Source of the DNA: Paenibacillus pabuli NBRC 13638 | GTDB taxonomy: Bacteria; Bacillota; Bacilli; Paenibacillales; Paenibacillaceae | Length of the DNA: 64,000 bases | Assembly: GCF_001514495.1 (NCBI RefSeq) | Contig: NZ_BCNM01000026.1 | Location: forward strand, 29,546 to 93,545 | Direction: 5' to 3' | Part shown: positions 42,098-50,354 of the stretch, piece after piece | Numbering within the stretch: the first letter of the stretch is position 1 | Layout of the letters: every line of letters starts with the position of its first letter | The notes under the pieces: model-generated | What the model was told of the DNA's origin: nothing | The model's input: the letters and a program-made list of their open reading frames with translations, nothing else | Database searches by the model: none | Made by a program: the position numbers and the translations under genes

Positions 42098-43258
42098 ATG
42101 TGGATATGGCTAGGAATCTCTGCCGCAACCTTCATAGCCATTGGGTACGTCTGTCGATATGCGGAAGATAAGCGTGCAGCCAAAAAGTTTCACCCCCATG
42201 CACCCAAACAGCTGTTAATCAAATTCAAGCAAGGTACAACAGCCGATGAGATGCACACCCTGCATCAGAAAGCAAAATGTAACGTAGCCGAAACGTACGA
42301 AGATCTGGGCTGGTATCGCATCGAATCAAAAAAGAAAATGCATCGCATGCTCAAACATTACAAGGATCACATGCTCATCGAACACGCTGAGCCCAACTAT
42401 TATCTTCAGTCATCATTTACTCCAAATGACCCCTTTTTTCCCTATCAATATAACCTGCAAAAAATCAATGCTTCCGCTGCCTGGGATATTTCCCAGGGTA
42501 ACAGCTCCGTGAAAATCGCTATCATTGATACAGGTGTACAGATGAATCACCCCGAGCTCGCTGGCAAGATCCTGCCCGGTTACGATTACGTCGACTACGA
42601 CAATATTCCTGAAGATGGTAATGGGCACGGCACGCATGTTGCCGGCATCGCGGCCTCTATAACCAACAATGGGGTGGGCATTGCAGGTACTGCGCCGCTT
42701 GCTTCCATCGTTCCGCTACGTGTACTGGACAACAATGGACAAGGTACAACGGGCAATGTCGGAAACGGGCTTGTTTACGCCGCCAATAACGGTGTTCAAG
42801 TCGTTAACCTGAGTCTCGGTGGACCAAAGGGAGAAGCTTTTCTTCAAGCTGCCGTACAATATGCATGGGATCGGGGGGCTGTCATCATCGCAGCGGCAGG
42901 TAATGATAACACTTCATTTCCGATTGTACCGGCATCTTATCCGAACGTCATTGCGGTAGCTTCAACCAATCCTTCCGACCTCAAATCGAACTTTTCGAAC
43001 TACGGCTCGTGGGTGGATATGGCCGCTCCGGGTGATTCCATCCTGTCCACATATTTGGGCGGTTCCTATGCCTATATGAGCGGTACATCCATGGCAGCTC
43101 CGCATGTAGCAGGCGTGGCTGCACTGCTCGCTGCCCGCGGCAAAACCAATGCCCAAATTCGCGATGCACTTTGCTTCGCTTCCGATCCCGTATCTGGTTC
43201 CGGTGTCTACTGGACCTATGGGCGACTGAATGCCTATCAGAGTCTTCAAGTGCCATAG
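42098..43258 (+). CDS. subtilisin-like serine protease (S8)
   Basis: A 386-residue subtilase. N-terminal hydrophobic helix (residues 2-18) is a signal or anchor. An inhibitor-like prodomain spans about 35-105 (QLLIKFKQGTTADEM...IEHAEPNYYLQ). The catalytic domain has Asp144 (AIIDTGV), His177 (GNGHGTHVAG) and Ser331 (SGTSMAAPHVAG), with oxyanion Asn269 (AAGND). It resembles thermitase/Vpr-type enzymes. The N-terminal segment is followed by charged residues without a clear signal peptidase site, so it may stay attached to the membrane or be released by processing. GAGGGGG precedes the ATG. Its terminator is shared with ridA on the other strand. Confidence 0.92.
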   Translation: MWIWLGISAATFIAIGYVCRYAEDKRAAKKFHPHAPKQLLIKFKQGTTADEMHTLHQKAKCNVAETYEDLGWYRIESKKKMHRMLKHYKDHMLIEHAEPNYYLQSSFTPNDPFFPYQYNLQKINASAAWDISQGNSSVKIAIIDTGVQMNHPELAGKILPGYDYVDYDNIPEDGNGHGTHVAGIAASITNNGVGIAGTAPLASIVPLRVLDNNGQGTTGNVGNGLVYAANNGVQVVNLSLGGPKGEAFLQAAVQYAWDRGAVIIAAAGNDNTSFPIVPASYPNVIAVASTNPSDLKSNFSNYGSWVDMAAPGDSILSTYLGGSYAYMSGTSMAAPHVAGVAALLAARGKTNAQIRDALCFASDPVSGSGVYWTYGRLNAYQSLQVP

Positions 43259-43317
43259 CACACCTACATTCAATCATGATTGCACAGGGCTAGCCCTCTC
43301 CATGTTTCAAAAATTAA

Positions 43318-43360
43318 TAAAACCAAGGAGCATCTGTAAGTTAGATGTTCCTTGGTTTGC
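43318..43360. terminator. bidirectional terminator between subtilase and RidA genes
   Basis: AAACCAAGGAGCATCT pairs with AGATGTTCCTTGGTTT around a 7-base loop, with A/T flanks. Confidence 0.85.
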
Positions 43361-43377
43361 TTGTAATTGATTTTAAT

Positions 43378-43776
43378 TTAAACTTTTGCTGCCCAAAGTT
43401 CTATTTCAATTTTAATCTCTGGGAGACCTAGCTTCGTAATATATCCAATCGTCATCGCAGGATAATCATGACTAAATAATTGCTCCCACTCGCCATATAA
43501 GAAATCCCAGTCGATTTCCTCCGTTGCCCATACGTTTACTTTGATAATATGTTCAGCATCTAAACGCTCAGATTCGAGTACTGTTTTAATATTATTGAAT
43601 GTATTCGTGACTTGCTCATTCAGACTGTCCGGAAAGTGCCCTCTACGATCTGCTCCAATTTGACCCGACGTCACGAATAACTCTGCATTCCTCGGAATTC
43701 TTGTAATATGCGTGTACTGTCCTACAGGAGCTGGCATATTCGATGGATTTTTTCTAGTAATTTTGTTAGTTTTCAT
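43378..43776 (-). CDS. RidA family protein (2-iminobutanoate/enamine deaminase-like)
   Basis: A 132-residue RidA/YjgF fold protein. Recognisable features are PAPVGQYTHITRIPRNAELFVTSGQIGAD, the middle NEQVTNTFNNIKTVLE and the C-terminal LPEIKIEIELWAAK. The typical arginine of the active cleft is replaced: the block before the end reads MTIGYITKLGLPEIKIEIELWA, unlike the RxxVxVxxLP of canonical RidA. Hence the deaminase activity is uncertain. It lies 5 bases downstream of a frame that may be a broken small gene. Confidence 0.82.
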   Translation of the reverse strand: MKTNKITRKNPSNMPAPVGQYTHITRIPRNAELFVTSGQIGADRRGHFPDSLNEQVTNTFNNIKTVLESERLDAEHIIKVNVWATEEIDWDFLYGEWEQLFSHDYPAMTIGYITKLGLPEIKIEIELWAAKV

Positions 43777-43781
43777 GTTGA

Positions 43782-43930
43782 TTACCTCGTCATTCTTAAA
43801 ATTTTTCTGCGATATTCCCTAGTTTTCTTCCTAATTTGGGCACACTTCTCCCTTGGAATAGATTCTAGAAAAAGACAGCAGTGGAGTATCCATATCCCGA
43901 AGATATAAACGCAAGTGATTTTTTCTTCAT
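43782..43930 (-). pseudogene. possible small membrane protein gene with a one-base shift
   Basis: An ATG at 43930 stands behind an excellent site (GGGAGGAG, 9 bases away) but reads only 21 codons (MKKKSLAFISS...) to 43865. One extra A in the AAAAAA run would give MKKKITCVYIFGIWILHCC and onward, a 48-residue protein with one membrane helix and a Lys/Arg-rich tail that ends 5 bases before the RidA start. The spacing suggests a real upstream partner of the RidA gene. I know no homologue, so this is an inference from start site and spacing only. Confidence 0.3.
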
Positions 43931-44087
43931 GATTGGATGCTCCTCCCTTCTTAAGTGACAAGATTCTCTTGAATTTTTCATTATATATTAATCCACGTCC
44001 TGGATCAAATTCCATCTCTATAAGCAACAAGCAATCCCGTGTTAACGAGATTGCTCCGGATTCAATCTAAACAGCCGATACTTTGGG

Positions 44088-45530
44088 TCAGAAATATTGT
44101 GCCCCATTACTGGAAATGACCGCTTGGTACCAATGGAAACTTTTCTTTTTCACTCTGCGAAGTGTACCTGTTCCATCATTATTCCGGTCTACATAGATGT
44201 AACCGTACCTTTTTTTCATCTCACCAGTACCCGCACTGACCAGATCAATCGGCCCCCAGCTCGTGTAACCCAGAATCTCTACCCCATCCTGTATGGCTTC
44301 AGCCATTTCAGCAAAATGACTGTCCAAGTATGCAATCCGATAATCATCCTCAACGGTGTCATTATCCAGCAGAACATCTGTTGCCCCGAGCCCGTTTTCT
44401 ACGATAAACAACGGTTTGCCATAGCGATCATGAAGTTGATTACATGTAATTCGAAGCCCTTTCGGATCGATCGTCCATCCCCACTCGGAAGCTTGAAGAT
44501 ACGGATTCTTCACTGAGCCAAATACATTGCCTTCGGTCGAATCCTTCAAAATGTCCGGGTCCGTACTTGTACAGCGACTGGCGTAATAACTGAATCCGAT
44601 ATAATCGACTGTATTTTGCATCAGAATATCTTCATCTTCCGGTTGCATATCAATGACGATCTCATGCTCTCTGAAGAAGCGCTTGGTATAACCCGGATAA
44701 GCTCCCTTGGACTGCACATCAATGAAGAAGAACGATTCACGATCCTTCTCCATCGCCTTCCAGACATCTTCGGGATTGGAGCTGTAAGGATAAACTGTAC
44801 CTGCGGCGAGCATGCACCCAATCTGTGCACCAGGGATTATCTCATGACAAGCCTTAACCGCAAGTGCACTTGCTACCAATTCATGATGCGCTGCCTGATA
44901 AAGAACCTGCTCCTTGTTCTCACCTTCCTGCAGAACGATACCCGCTCCAATGTAAGGAAGATGCAGCAGCATATTGATCTCGTTAAATGTCATCCAGTAC
45001 TTCACTTTATCCTTGTAACGATTAAACAGTGTTCGGGCATACGTTTCGAAAAAACCAATCATGTTACGGTTCTTCCACCCGCCATACGTCTCAACCAGAT
45101 GTACAGGGACATCGAAATGACAGATTGTGACCACAGGTTTAATATTATATTTGAGCAATTCGTCGAAGACATCATCATAAAATTGCAGTCCAGCCTCATT
45201 CGGCTCCGTCTCATCACCATTAGGAAAAATCCGTGCCCAGGCTACAGATAGCCTGAAGCACTTAAATCCCATTTCCGCAAATAGCGCAATGTCTTCTTTG
45301 TATCGATGATAGAAATCAATCGCTTCATGCGAAGGATAGAATTCTCCCTCTTTGGGTTCATATGAGTCGAGGTTTCCCAAGGCAATAGGAAAGCGATTAG
45401 CCCCCGTGGGAATCAGGTCAACCGTAGTTAACCCTTTGCCCCCTTCCAGATAAGCACCCTCTAGCTGATTCGCTGCCGTTGCTCCTCCCCAGAGAAAATT
45501 CTCCGGGAAGGCAGTTGATTTTTCATACAT
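44088..45530 (-). CDS. GH1 6-phospho-beta-glucosidase, operon 1
   Basis: About 480 residues, TIM-barrel family GH1. The acid/base Glu is in TFNEIN (MTFNEINMLLH) and the nucleophile in FIVENGLGA. The N-terminus FPENFLWGGATAANQLEGAY is diagnostic. It hydrolyses beta-glucoside 6-phosphates delivered by the PTS enzyme encoded just upstream. AGGAGG lies 5 bases before a GTG at 45536 and 11 before this ATG, so both starts are possible. It is the last gene of operon 1. A weak hairpin AGCAATC...GATTGCT follows at 44032-44056. It is a paralogue of the GH1 gene at 57105. Confidence 0.94.
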   Translation of the reverse strand: MYEKSTAFPENFLWGGATAANQLEGAYLEGGKGLTTVDLIPTGANRFPIALGNLDSYEPKEGEFYPSHEAIDFYHRYKEDIALFAEMGFKCFRLSVAWARIFPNGDETEPNEAGLQFYDDVFDELLKYNIKPVVTICHFDVPVHLVETYGGWKNRNMIGFFETYARTLFNRYKDKVKYWMTFNEINMLLHLPYIGAGIVLQEGENKEQVLYQAAHHELVASALAVKACHEIIPGAQIGCMLAAGTVYPYSSNPEDVWKAMEKDRESFFFIDVQSKGAYPGYTKRFFREHEIVIDMQPEDEDILMQNTVDYIGFSYYASRCTSTDPDILKDSTEGNVFGSVKNPYLQASEWGWTIDPKGLRITCNQLHDRYGKPLFIVENGLGATDVLLDNDTVEDDYRIAYLDSHFAEMAEAIQDGVEILGYTSWGPIDLVSAGTGEMKKRYGYIYVDRNNDGTGTLRRVKKKSFHWYQAVISSNGAQYF

Positions 45531-45566
45531 ATTCACGTCTACCTCCTATCCCTAATGAACGTTCAA

Positions 45567-47486
45567 TTAACCGAGCACTGTGAGCAATTTGTCTTTCTCT
45601 TTCACAGATGCATCCTTCGTGCCTACTACATCCAGATAATTGGACGTGTTCGTAATAATAATCGGTGTAACCGTCTCGTATCCGGCATCCTTGATCGCTT
45701 GCAGATCAAATTCCATGATCAGATCGCCTACATTAACGCGGTCGCCATCTTTTACATGAGCTGTGAAATGCTGACCTTTCAATTGCACCGTATCCTGTCC
45801 GATATGAATCAGCATCTCAACGCCATCATCGGTTACCAGCCCAATGGCATGTTTCGTACGATACACAGTTTGCACAACTCCATTAATCGGGGATACCACT
45901 CTGCCGCTGGTTGGGCGGATGGCTATCCCTTTACCCATATGCTCTCCGGCAAATGTAACGTCGTTGATCTCTTTCAGTTCAACCACTTCACCAGCCATGG
46001 GGCTGAAAATTTCATATCTGTTGTTCGGGTTTGGATCAAGTACAGGTGTTGGCGCTGGTGTGGAAACTTTTTCAACTGGATCTTTGAAGCCAAAAACAAA
46101 TGTCAGAATAAAACCGAGTATAAAAGCTATTACTGTGGCTACAATCGTCATATAAAACGATGAATCAATACCAGTTGCCTTATTTACAAAGCTTGGATAT
46201 CCAAAAACGCCAAGCCCACCAATCAAGTAAAATTTCGAACCTGCCAGTCCCAAAATTGCTCCACCGATACCTCCGGCAATACAACTCATAATAAATGGTT
46301 TTTTGAGCGGCAAGGTTACTCCATAAATTGCCGGCTCGGTCACACCGAAGATTCCGGAAATAAAGGCTGGAACACTTAGTGATTTCAATTTTGTATTTTT
46401 GGTTTTAAGTAATACAGCCAGAACTGCACCGATTTGAGCAAAAGAAGCTGCGAACGACATTGCAAGAACAGGATCTGCACCCAATGTGCTAATATTAAGC
46501 AACGCAACTGGAACCAAGCCCCAGTGCAGACCGAACAGTACAAACACTTGCCAGAAACCACCAATAACCAACCCTGTAATCATCGGACTGAGTTCATAGA
46601 TACCAGTAGCTCCTGCACCAATCAGTTGTCCAGCCCAAGTTGAGATTGGACCAATCACGAGGAATGTCGCTGGTACGATTACCAAAAGAGTGAAGAATGG
46701 TACAAGGAAATTCCTTACAACCGAAGGGATCACTCGTTTGAAAAACTTCTCGATTTTCACGGCGAAGAACGTTGCCACGATGATCGGAATAACTGATGAA
46801 GAATAATTCATTAGGATGACAGGGATACCCAAGAACGTAATGTGTATCGGTGATTCAAACAACGTTCCAGCAAACAAGGTGTATAACGGATCTCCCGAAC
46901 TTAGGCCGGAAAGAGTAGGATAAACAAGCGTTGCCCCAATAGCCATACCCAAAAATGGCGTTCCGCCAAATTTTTTGATCGCCGTATAACCAAGGAATAC
47001 CGGGAAGAAGTAGAACAGACAGTCACCTGTTGCATTTAACAAATGGTACGTTCCTGATGTATCGGCTATCCAACCAAAGGATAAAAACATGGCTGTAAAA
47101 CCTTTAATCATCCCTGTTGCTGCGAGCAGACCGAGCAGCGGTGTGAAGACACCAGAGATCATGTCGATAAACCGACTGAACAAACTTCCCTTGTTACCTG
47201 AATCTTCCTGTTCTTCTGCAACCTGTCCCTCAGCAGGCAGATTACCTGCTTTTACAACGGCTTTATATACATCCGGCACTTCATTGCCGATTACGACCTG
47301 ATATTGTCCGCCACTCTGCATTACGGTAATAACCCCTGGCAGATTTTTAAGTTCTTCCGTTTTGGCTGCGCTTTCATCTTTGAGTTTAAAACGTAATCTG
47401 GTTACGCAATGGAATACACTGTTTACGTTTTTAGCTCCACCTACACCAGACAAAATGTCTTTGGCCAGTTGATCATAGTTGCTCAT
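45567..47486 (-). CDS. bglP: PTS beta-glucoside EIIBCA, operon 1
   Basis: A 639-residue membrane permease-kinase that imports and phosphorylates aryl-beta-glucosides such as salicin or arbutin. Domain order is IIB (1-90, phospho-Cys27 in FHCVTRLRF), IIC (about 105-460, with GVTEPAIYGVTLPLKKPF) and IIA (490-639, active His in LIHIGQDTV). The BCA order is that of BglP/BglF. GGGAG precedes the ATG. Its promoter and RAT/terminator switch lie directly upstream, with a cre-like box over the -35. It is 30 bases from the GH1 gene it feeds. Confidence 0.95.
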   Translation of the reverse strand: MSNYDQLAKDILSGVGGAKNVNSVFHCVTRLRFKLKDESAAKTEELKNLPGVITVMQSGGQYQVVIGNEVPDVYKAVVKAGNLPAEGQVAEEQEDSGNKGSLFSRFIDMISGVFTPLLGLLAATGMIKGFTAMFLSFGWIADTSGTYHLLNATGDCLFYFFPVFLGYTAIKKFGGTPFLGMAIGATLVYPTLSGLSSGDPLYTLFAGTLFESPIHITFLGIPVILMNYSSSVIPIIVATFFAVKIEKFFKRVIPSVVRNFLVPFFTLLVIVPATFLVIGPISTWAGQLIGAGATGIYELSPMITGLVIGGFWQVFVLFGLHWGLVPVALLNISTLGADPVLAMSFAASFAQIGAVLAVLLKTKNTKLKSLSVPAFISGIFGVTEPAIYGVTLPLKKPFIMSCIAGGIGGAILGLAGSKFYLIGGLGVFGYPSFVNKATGIDSSFYMTIVATVIAFILGFILTFVFGFKDPVEKVSTPAPTPVLDPNPNNRYEIFSPMAGEVVELKEINDVTFAGEHMGKGIAIRPTSGRVVSPINGVVQTVYRTKHAIGLVTDDGVEMLIHIGQDTVQLKGQHFTAHVKDGDRVNVGDLIMEFDLQAIKDAGYETVTPIIITNTSNYLDVVGTKDASVKEKDKLLTVLG

Positions 47487-47533
47487 TGTAATTCTCCCTC
47501 TCTAAGTAGACTCCCGATGCTTGTGAAACAAAG

Positions 47534-47630
47534 AAAACCTGAACTACTGAACATACACAACGTGCCGGATCATCCGGAAACAAGTCATGTTATTCAGCAA
47601 TTCAGGTTTTGCCCTTAACGGTTGCAACCC
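47534..47630 (-). promoter_or_regulatory. RAT antiterminator and overlapping terminator before the operon-1 PTS gene
   Basis: On the minus strand the RAT-like element GGGTTGCAACCGTTAAGGGCAAAACC (47605-47630) overlaps the terminator arm AAAACCTGAATTGCTGAA. The other arm TTCAGTAGTTCAGGTTTT lies at 47534-47551, followed by T-rich sequence. LicT-type protein bound to RAT prevents the terminator from forming. Confidence 0.78.
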
Positions 47631-47721
47631 TGTAAGGCTGTACACAGCGATATTCGGTTGTTATACCTAACAACTTCATCTTAAAGTAAGTTGCAACCAA
47701 TCTTTGTGACCTAGGGTGGTC

Positions 47722-47750
47722 GGCATTGCCTGATTGAACAGTTACAAGCC
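47722..47750 (-). promoter_or_regulatory. second, upstream RAT-like element
   Basis: Minus strand: GGCTTGTAACTGTTCAATC then AGGCAATGCC. It differs at one position over 26 bases from the RAT of the paralogous PTS gene (60613-60641). No terminator with a T-run follows directly, unlike all other RATs here. Confidence 0.7.
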
Positions 47751-47780
47751 GATTAGTGAATGCGCTTACTTTATGAGTTC

Positions 47781-47809
47781 ATAATAGTATACCTTTTGAT
47801 CTTTTGCAA
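47781..47809 (-). promoter_or_regulatory. sigma-A promoter of the operon-1 PTS gene
   Basis: On the minus strand TTGCAA (47804-47809), a 17-base spacer and TATTAT (47781-47786). It lies just upstream of both RAT elements. Confidence 0.7.
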
Positions 47810-47818
47810 GCGCTTTTT
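47804..47818 (+). promoter_or_regulatory. cre-like site over the -35 box
   Basis: TTGCAAGCGCTTTTT fits the CcpA consensus WTGNAANCGNWNNCW with one mismatch and contains the symmetrical core AAGCGCTT. Its position on the -35 box would make it repressive when glucose is present. Confidence 0.55.
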
Positions 47819-47843
47819 TTCGAATCCCCATTTTGTCTTGTTT

Positions 47844-48683
47844 TCACTCTGAAGTGGCATGCACCACTCGCTCAATATGGATGGTTAAATACATTAATTC
47901 TTCGTTAGTCAGTTGATACGTGTAGTTATTTTCAATGAATTTTTTAATTTTCTCCGAGCACTTGTGTGCCTCAGGATACTTCTTCTGGATCATATTAAAC
48001 AACTCTTCATCGTTGTTGCTCTTGTAATGCTTGCCCTTGACCAGCCGTTGAGCAAAAAATTTGAGATGGGTCACAAATCGATAATAGTTCAGTGCGTTTT
48101 CGTCAAAGTCCATTTTAAAATGATATTTGATAATTGTCAGAATTTCCTGCATAACCTGCGTCATGCTTCGGATGTTAGGCATCTCTTCGTTTAGAGCCGC
48201 ATTTACAAAATGAAGGGCCATAAACCCCGCTTCATCTTCCGGTAGAATCACACCAAACTGATCACAAATCATGTTCAACGCTTCAAGTCCCACTTCATAC
48301 TCATCTTTGTAGAGCTGCTTGGTTTCCCACAGCAATCCATTACGGATCGGCATATTGTTACGGTAACGCTCGATCGCAAAATGGATATGATCCGTCAGAT
48401 GAAGATAGATGCTCTCGTTAAGCTTTTTTCCCAGCTTCAGCTTGGCATAGGCAATGATCTCCTCAGACACTTTCATGTACTCCAGCGGTATGCTCGCGAT
48501 TAATGCCTTGAAATTTTCCTGAATATCTTCATTTTGTAAAGTAAAGATCTTATCAATAAGCTGCTCCGACACCTCATCGCCTGCTCGCTTCTGAAATGCG
48601 ATCCCCCGGCCAATAACGATGACTTCCCGTTCGTCCTTGATCGCAACTACAGCATTATTGTTTAACACCTTCTCGATTTTCAC
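47844..48683 (-). CDS. licT: LicT/BglG family transcription antiterminator, operon 1
   Basis: About 279 residues. The N-terminal CAT RNA-binding domain covers residues 1-55 (VKIEKVLNNNAVVAIKDEREVIVIGRGIAFQKRAGDEV). PRD1 (about 70-165, with HLTDHIHFAIER) and PRD2 (175-279, with FMALHFVNA and YLTIHIERV) follow and carry the phospho-histidines used by the PTS to switch activity. GTG at 48683 with TTGGAGTGG is preferred over an upstream start that adds 22 non-homologous residues. It binds RAT sequences before the PTS gene. There is no RAT before the gene itself, unlike the second copy. Confidence 0.93.
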   Translation of the reverse strand: MKIEKVLNNNAVVAIKDEREVIVIGRGIAFQKRAGDEVSEQLIDKIFTLQNEDIQENFKALIASIPLEYMKVSEEIIAYAKLKLGKKLNESIYLHLTDHIHFAIERYRNNMPIRNGLLWETKQLYKDEYEVGLEALNMICDQFGVILPEDEAGFMALHFVNAALNEEMPNIRSMTQVMQEILTIIKYHFKMDFDENALNYYRFVTHLKFFAQRLVKGKHYKSNNDEELFNMIQKKYPEAHKCSEKIKKFIENNYTYQLTNEELMYLTIHIERVVHATSE

Positions 48684-49294
48684 TTTATCCACTCCAATAT
48701 ACAGAAAAAGGCAAACCGTACCTTCCAAGAGGTCATTGGCCTTGCCCATTTCACTTCAATGTTAACGATATGTGCGTTCATGGTATTACATTTTTCTACA
48801 ATGTGCAACAAGAAAATTGGTGATGCTAAGGCTTACAAACCACTATCTGATTTCTATATTAATTCGTTGGTTTGCTTTGTATTTTTTCATTCAATTAGTA
48901 TCAAACTGGATCGTTCTAAATCCTCTTTAATACTGCTCCTATAGCATGACGCCATGTGCCAGTAATTATACTGACTCTTCAAAGAAATCGTTGCAGATTC
49001 GCAATCCCATCCACCATCAAAGCGATCTTCCAAACTTCCATCTTGCTTGTATCAATGATTGTATTCTTTGTTTTTCAGAAATTTTCCTACGTAATTTCAA
49101 TCCAGAGAAGCTTGCATTTCTTCACTAATAATCCAGCTAACAATCTCATCTTGAAGCATGTGAAATTTGGATCAAAAGTAAGCCAAAAAAGCCCCCATAA
49201 GAGAGGACCGTATGTGTCCGAATAATGAATAATGAGATATAAAACTCACGCAAAATCATTTGGTTCTCTTTCTCGTGGCTGCCTTTCATCACCA
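48684..49294. other. 611-base region without a gene
   Basis: AT-rich spacer upstream of the licT-type gene of operon 1. No credible coding frame, RNA gene, RAT or strong terminator is visible. It must hold the promoter of that gene. Confidence 0.45.
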
Positions 49295-49597
49295 TCAACT
49301 ATTCTTTTTACTTTCCTTCTCCAGCTCTGCTTCAATTCTCCGGTTAATGATCTTTAACTGATCCGAATCCAAGTGTTCAACATCAGTTAACTGTTTATCC
49401 ATCGTGTACTCTTGCGCATCTCCCTTGTTCATCAGTCCTAGATGATGCTTTATGGCACGAATATCCTCACGCATATTCCTCGTCTGGCGATAATTGTCTG
49501 CAACGAGTGCAAATATAATGGCACCAGCCAGAATCGTCCCGTAAGGAAACAGAAGACACAGAACCAGTCCTACGACTAAAACCAACATCATATACAT
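49295..49597 (-). CDS. small membrane protein with coiled-coil tail
   Basis: A 100-residue protein with two closely spaced helices (about 3-18 and 20-33) at the N-terminus and a long charged helical tail (34-100, including NMREDIRAIKHHL and INRRIEAELEKESK). It is likely cytoplasmic-facing and oligomeric. GAAAGGGG precedes the ATG. It starts 21 bases after the kinase-like gene, so the two are probably co-transcribed. No family name recognised. Confidence 0.68.
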   Translation of the reverse strand: MYMMLVLVVGLVLCLLFPYGTILAGAIIFALVADNYRQTRNMREDIRAIKHHLGLMNKGDAQEYTMDKQLTDVEHLDSDQLKIINRRIEAELEKESKKNS

Positions 49598-49617
49598 GCT
49601 TTATTCGCCCCTTTCAA

Positions 49618-50178
49618 TTACAGGTTGAATCGTTCTTGGATCAGCTGCGCAACTTCTGTTGCACTCCTATGCGTGTTATTGATCCGAATATAATGCTCGT
49701 GCGTAATTTCTCCGGGCTCGGAGTTCAATCGATATTTTTCCATGCTCGAAAGCAGATCCTGCTCGGACCATTCGACATTACGCTTCGTTGCTTTGTGAAG
49801 CAGCCGATGTGGACTCTTGTTTCGCTCCAGTCGTTCTGCAGAATCAGCCTCCAGTTCCACATAACATACCTGTGCGCCTCTGGACTCAAATAATTGGCTT
49901 ATTTGGCGAATGTATTCCCAATCTTGTTGCATATCGAATGCCCACACAAATGTAAAAATCAAACCGGGAAGCTCGCTCTTCGCCACTTCTTCAAAAATCT
50001 CCTGACGGAACAGATTAACAAGTCTCTTTCCTGAAGGTGTGCCGTAACTGAAATAAGGGGATACCAATTCGATTGTCATATGATTGTGAAATAATTTGAG
50101 ATTGGTTATTTTCTCCAATTCCTGTCCAACTGTCATTTTCCCCACAGCTTGTGGACCAAAAATAATAATGAATTTCAT
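49618..50178 (-). CDS. P-loop kinase-like protein
   Basis: A 186-residue soluble NTP-binding protein. The Walker A loop is GPQAVGKMT at residues 8-16. A Walker-B-like strand is in GLIFTFVWAFD, with a lid-like basic region near ERNKSPHRLLHKATKRN. It resembles small AAA_18/shikimate-kinase-like phosphotransferases found in many soil bacteria. The substrate is unknown. AGGAGG is 6-7 bases upstream of the ATG. Probably first gene of a two-gene operon with the small membrane protein. Confidence 0.78.
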   Translation of the reverse strand: MKFIIIFGPQAVGKMTVGQELEKITNLKLFHNHMTIELVSPYFSYGTPSGKRLVNLFRQEIFEEVAKSELPGLIFTFVWAFDMQQDWEYIRQISQLFESRGAQVCYVELEADSAERLERNKSPHRLLHKATKRNVEWSEQDLLSSMEKYRLNSEPGEITHEHYIRINNTHRSATEVAQLIQERFNL

Positions 50179-50257
50179 TCTATTCCTCCTGCCTCATACA
50201 TGTATTCCATTACTTGAATTTTATGGACATTATTCATCATAACTCCTGCTCGACAAA

Positions 50258-50314
50258 TAAAAAAGAGATTTCAAGGGACCCACTGAACGTTCAGGGCCTG
50301 AAATCTCCTATTTT
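50258..50314 (-). terminator. terminator of the acyltransferase gene
   Basis: On the minus strand GAGATTTCAGG...CCCTTGAAATCTC followed by TTTTTT, 40 bases after the stop. Confidence 0.8.
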
Positions 50315-50354
50315 GCATCTCATTATTCTTCTGTTTTTACATTATACTCCGAAA

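Noticed and set aside
44616..45251. Long antisense frame (211 codons) inside the GH1 gene
   Set aside because: Shadow frame in a well-conserved enzyme gene; the composition (Cys, His, Ile rich) is typical of antisense translation. The same applies to the long antisense frames inside tyrS, selO, the GH4 gene and the second PTS gene.
48684..49294. Small frames in the spacer upstream of the first antiterminator
   Set aside because: Short, AT-driven frames without ribosome sites or protein-like sequence.
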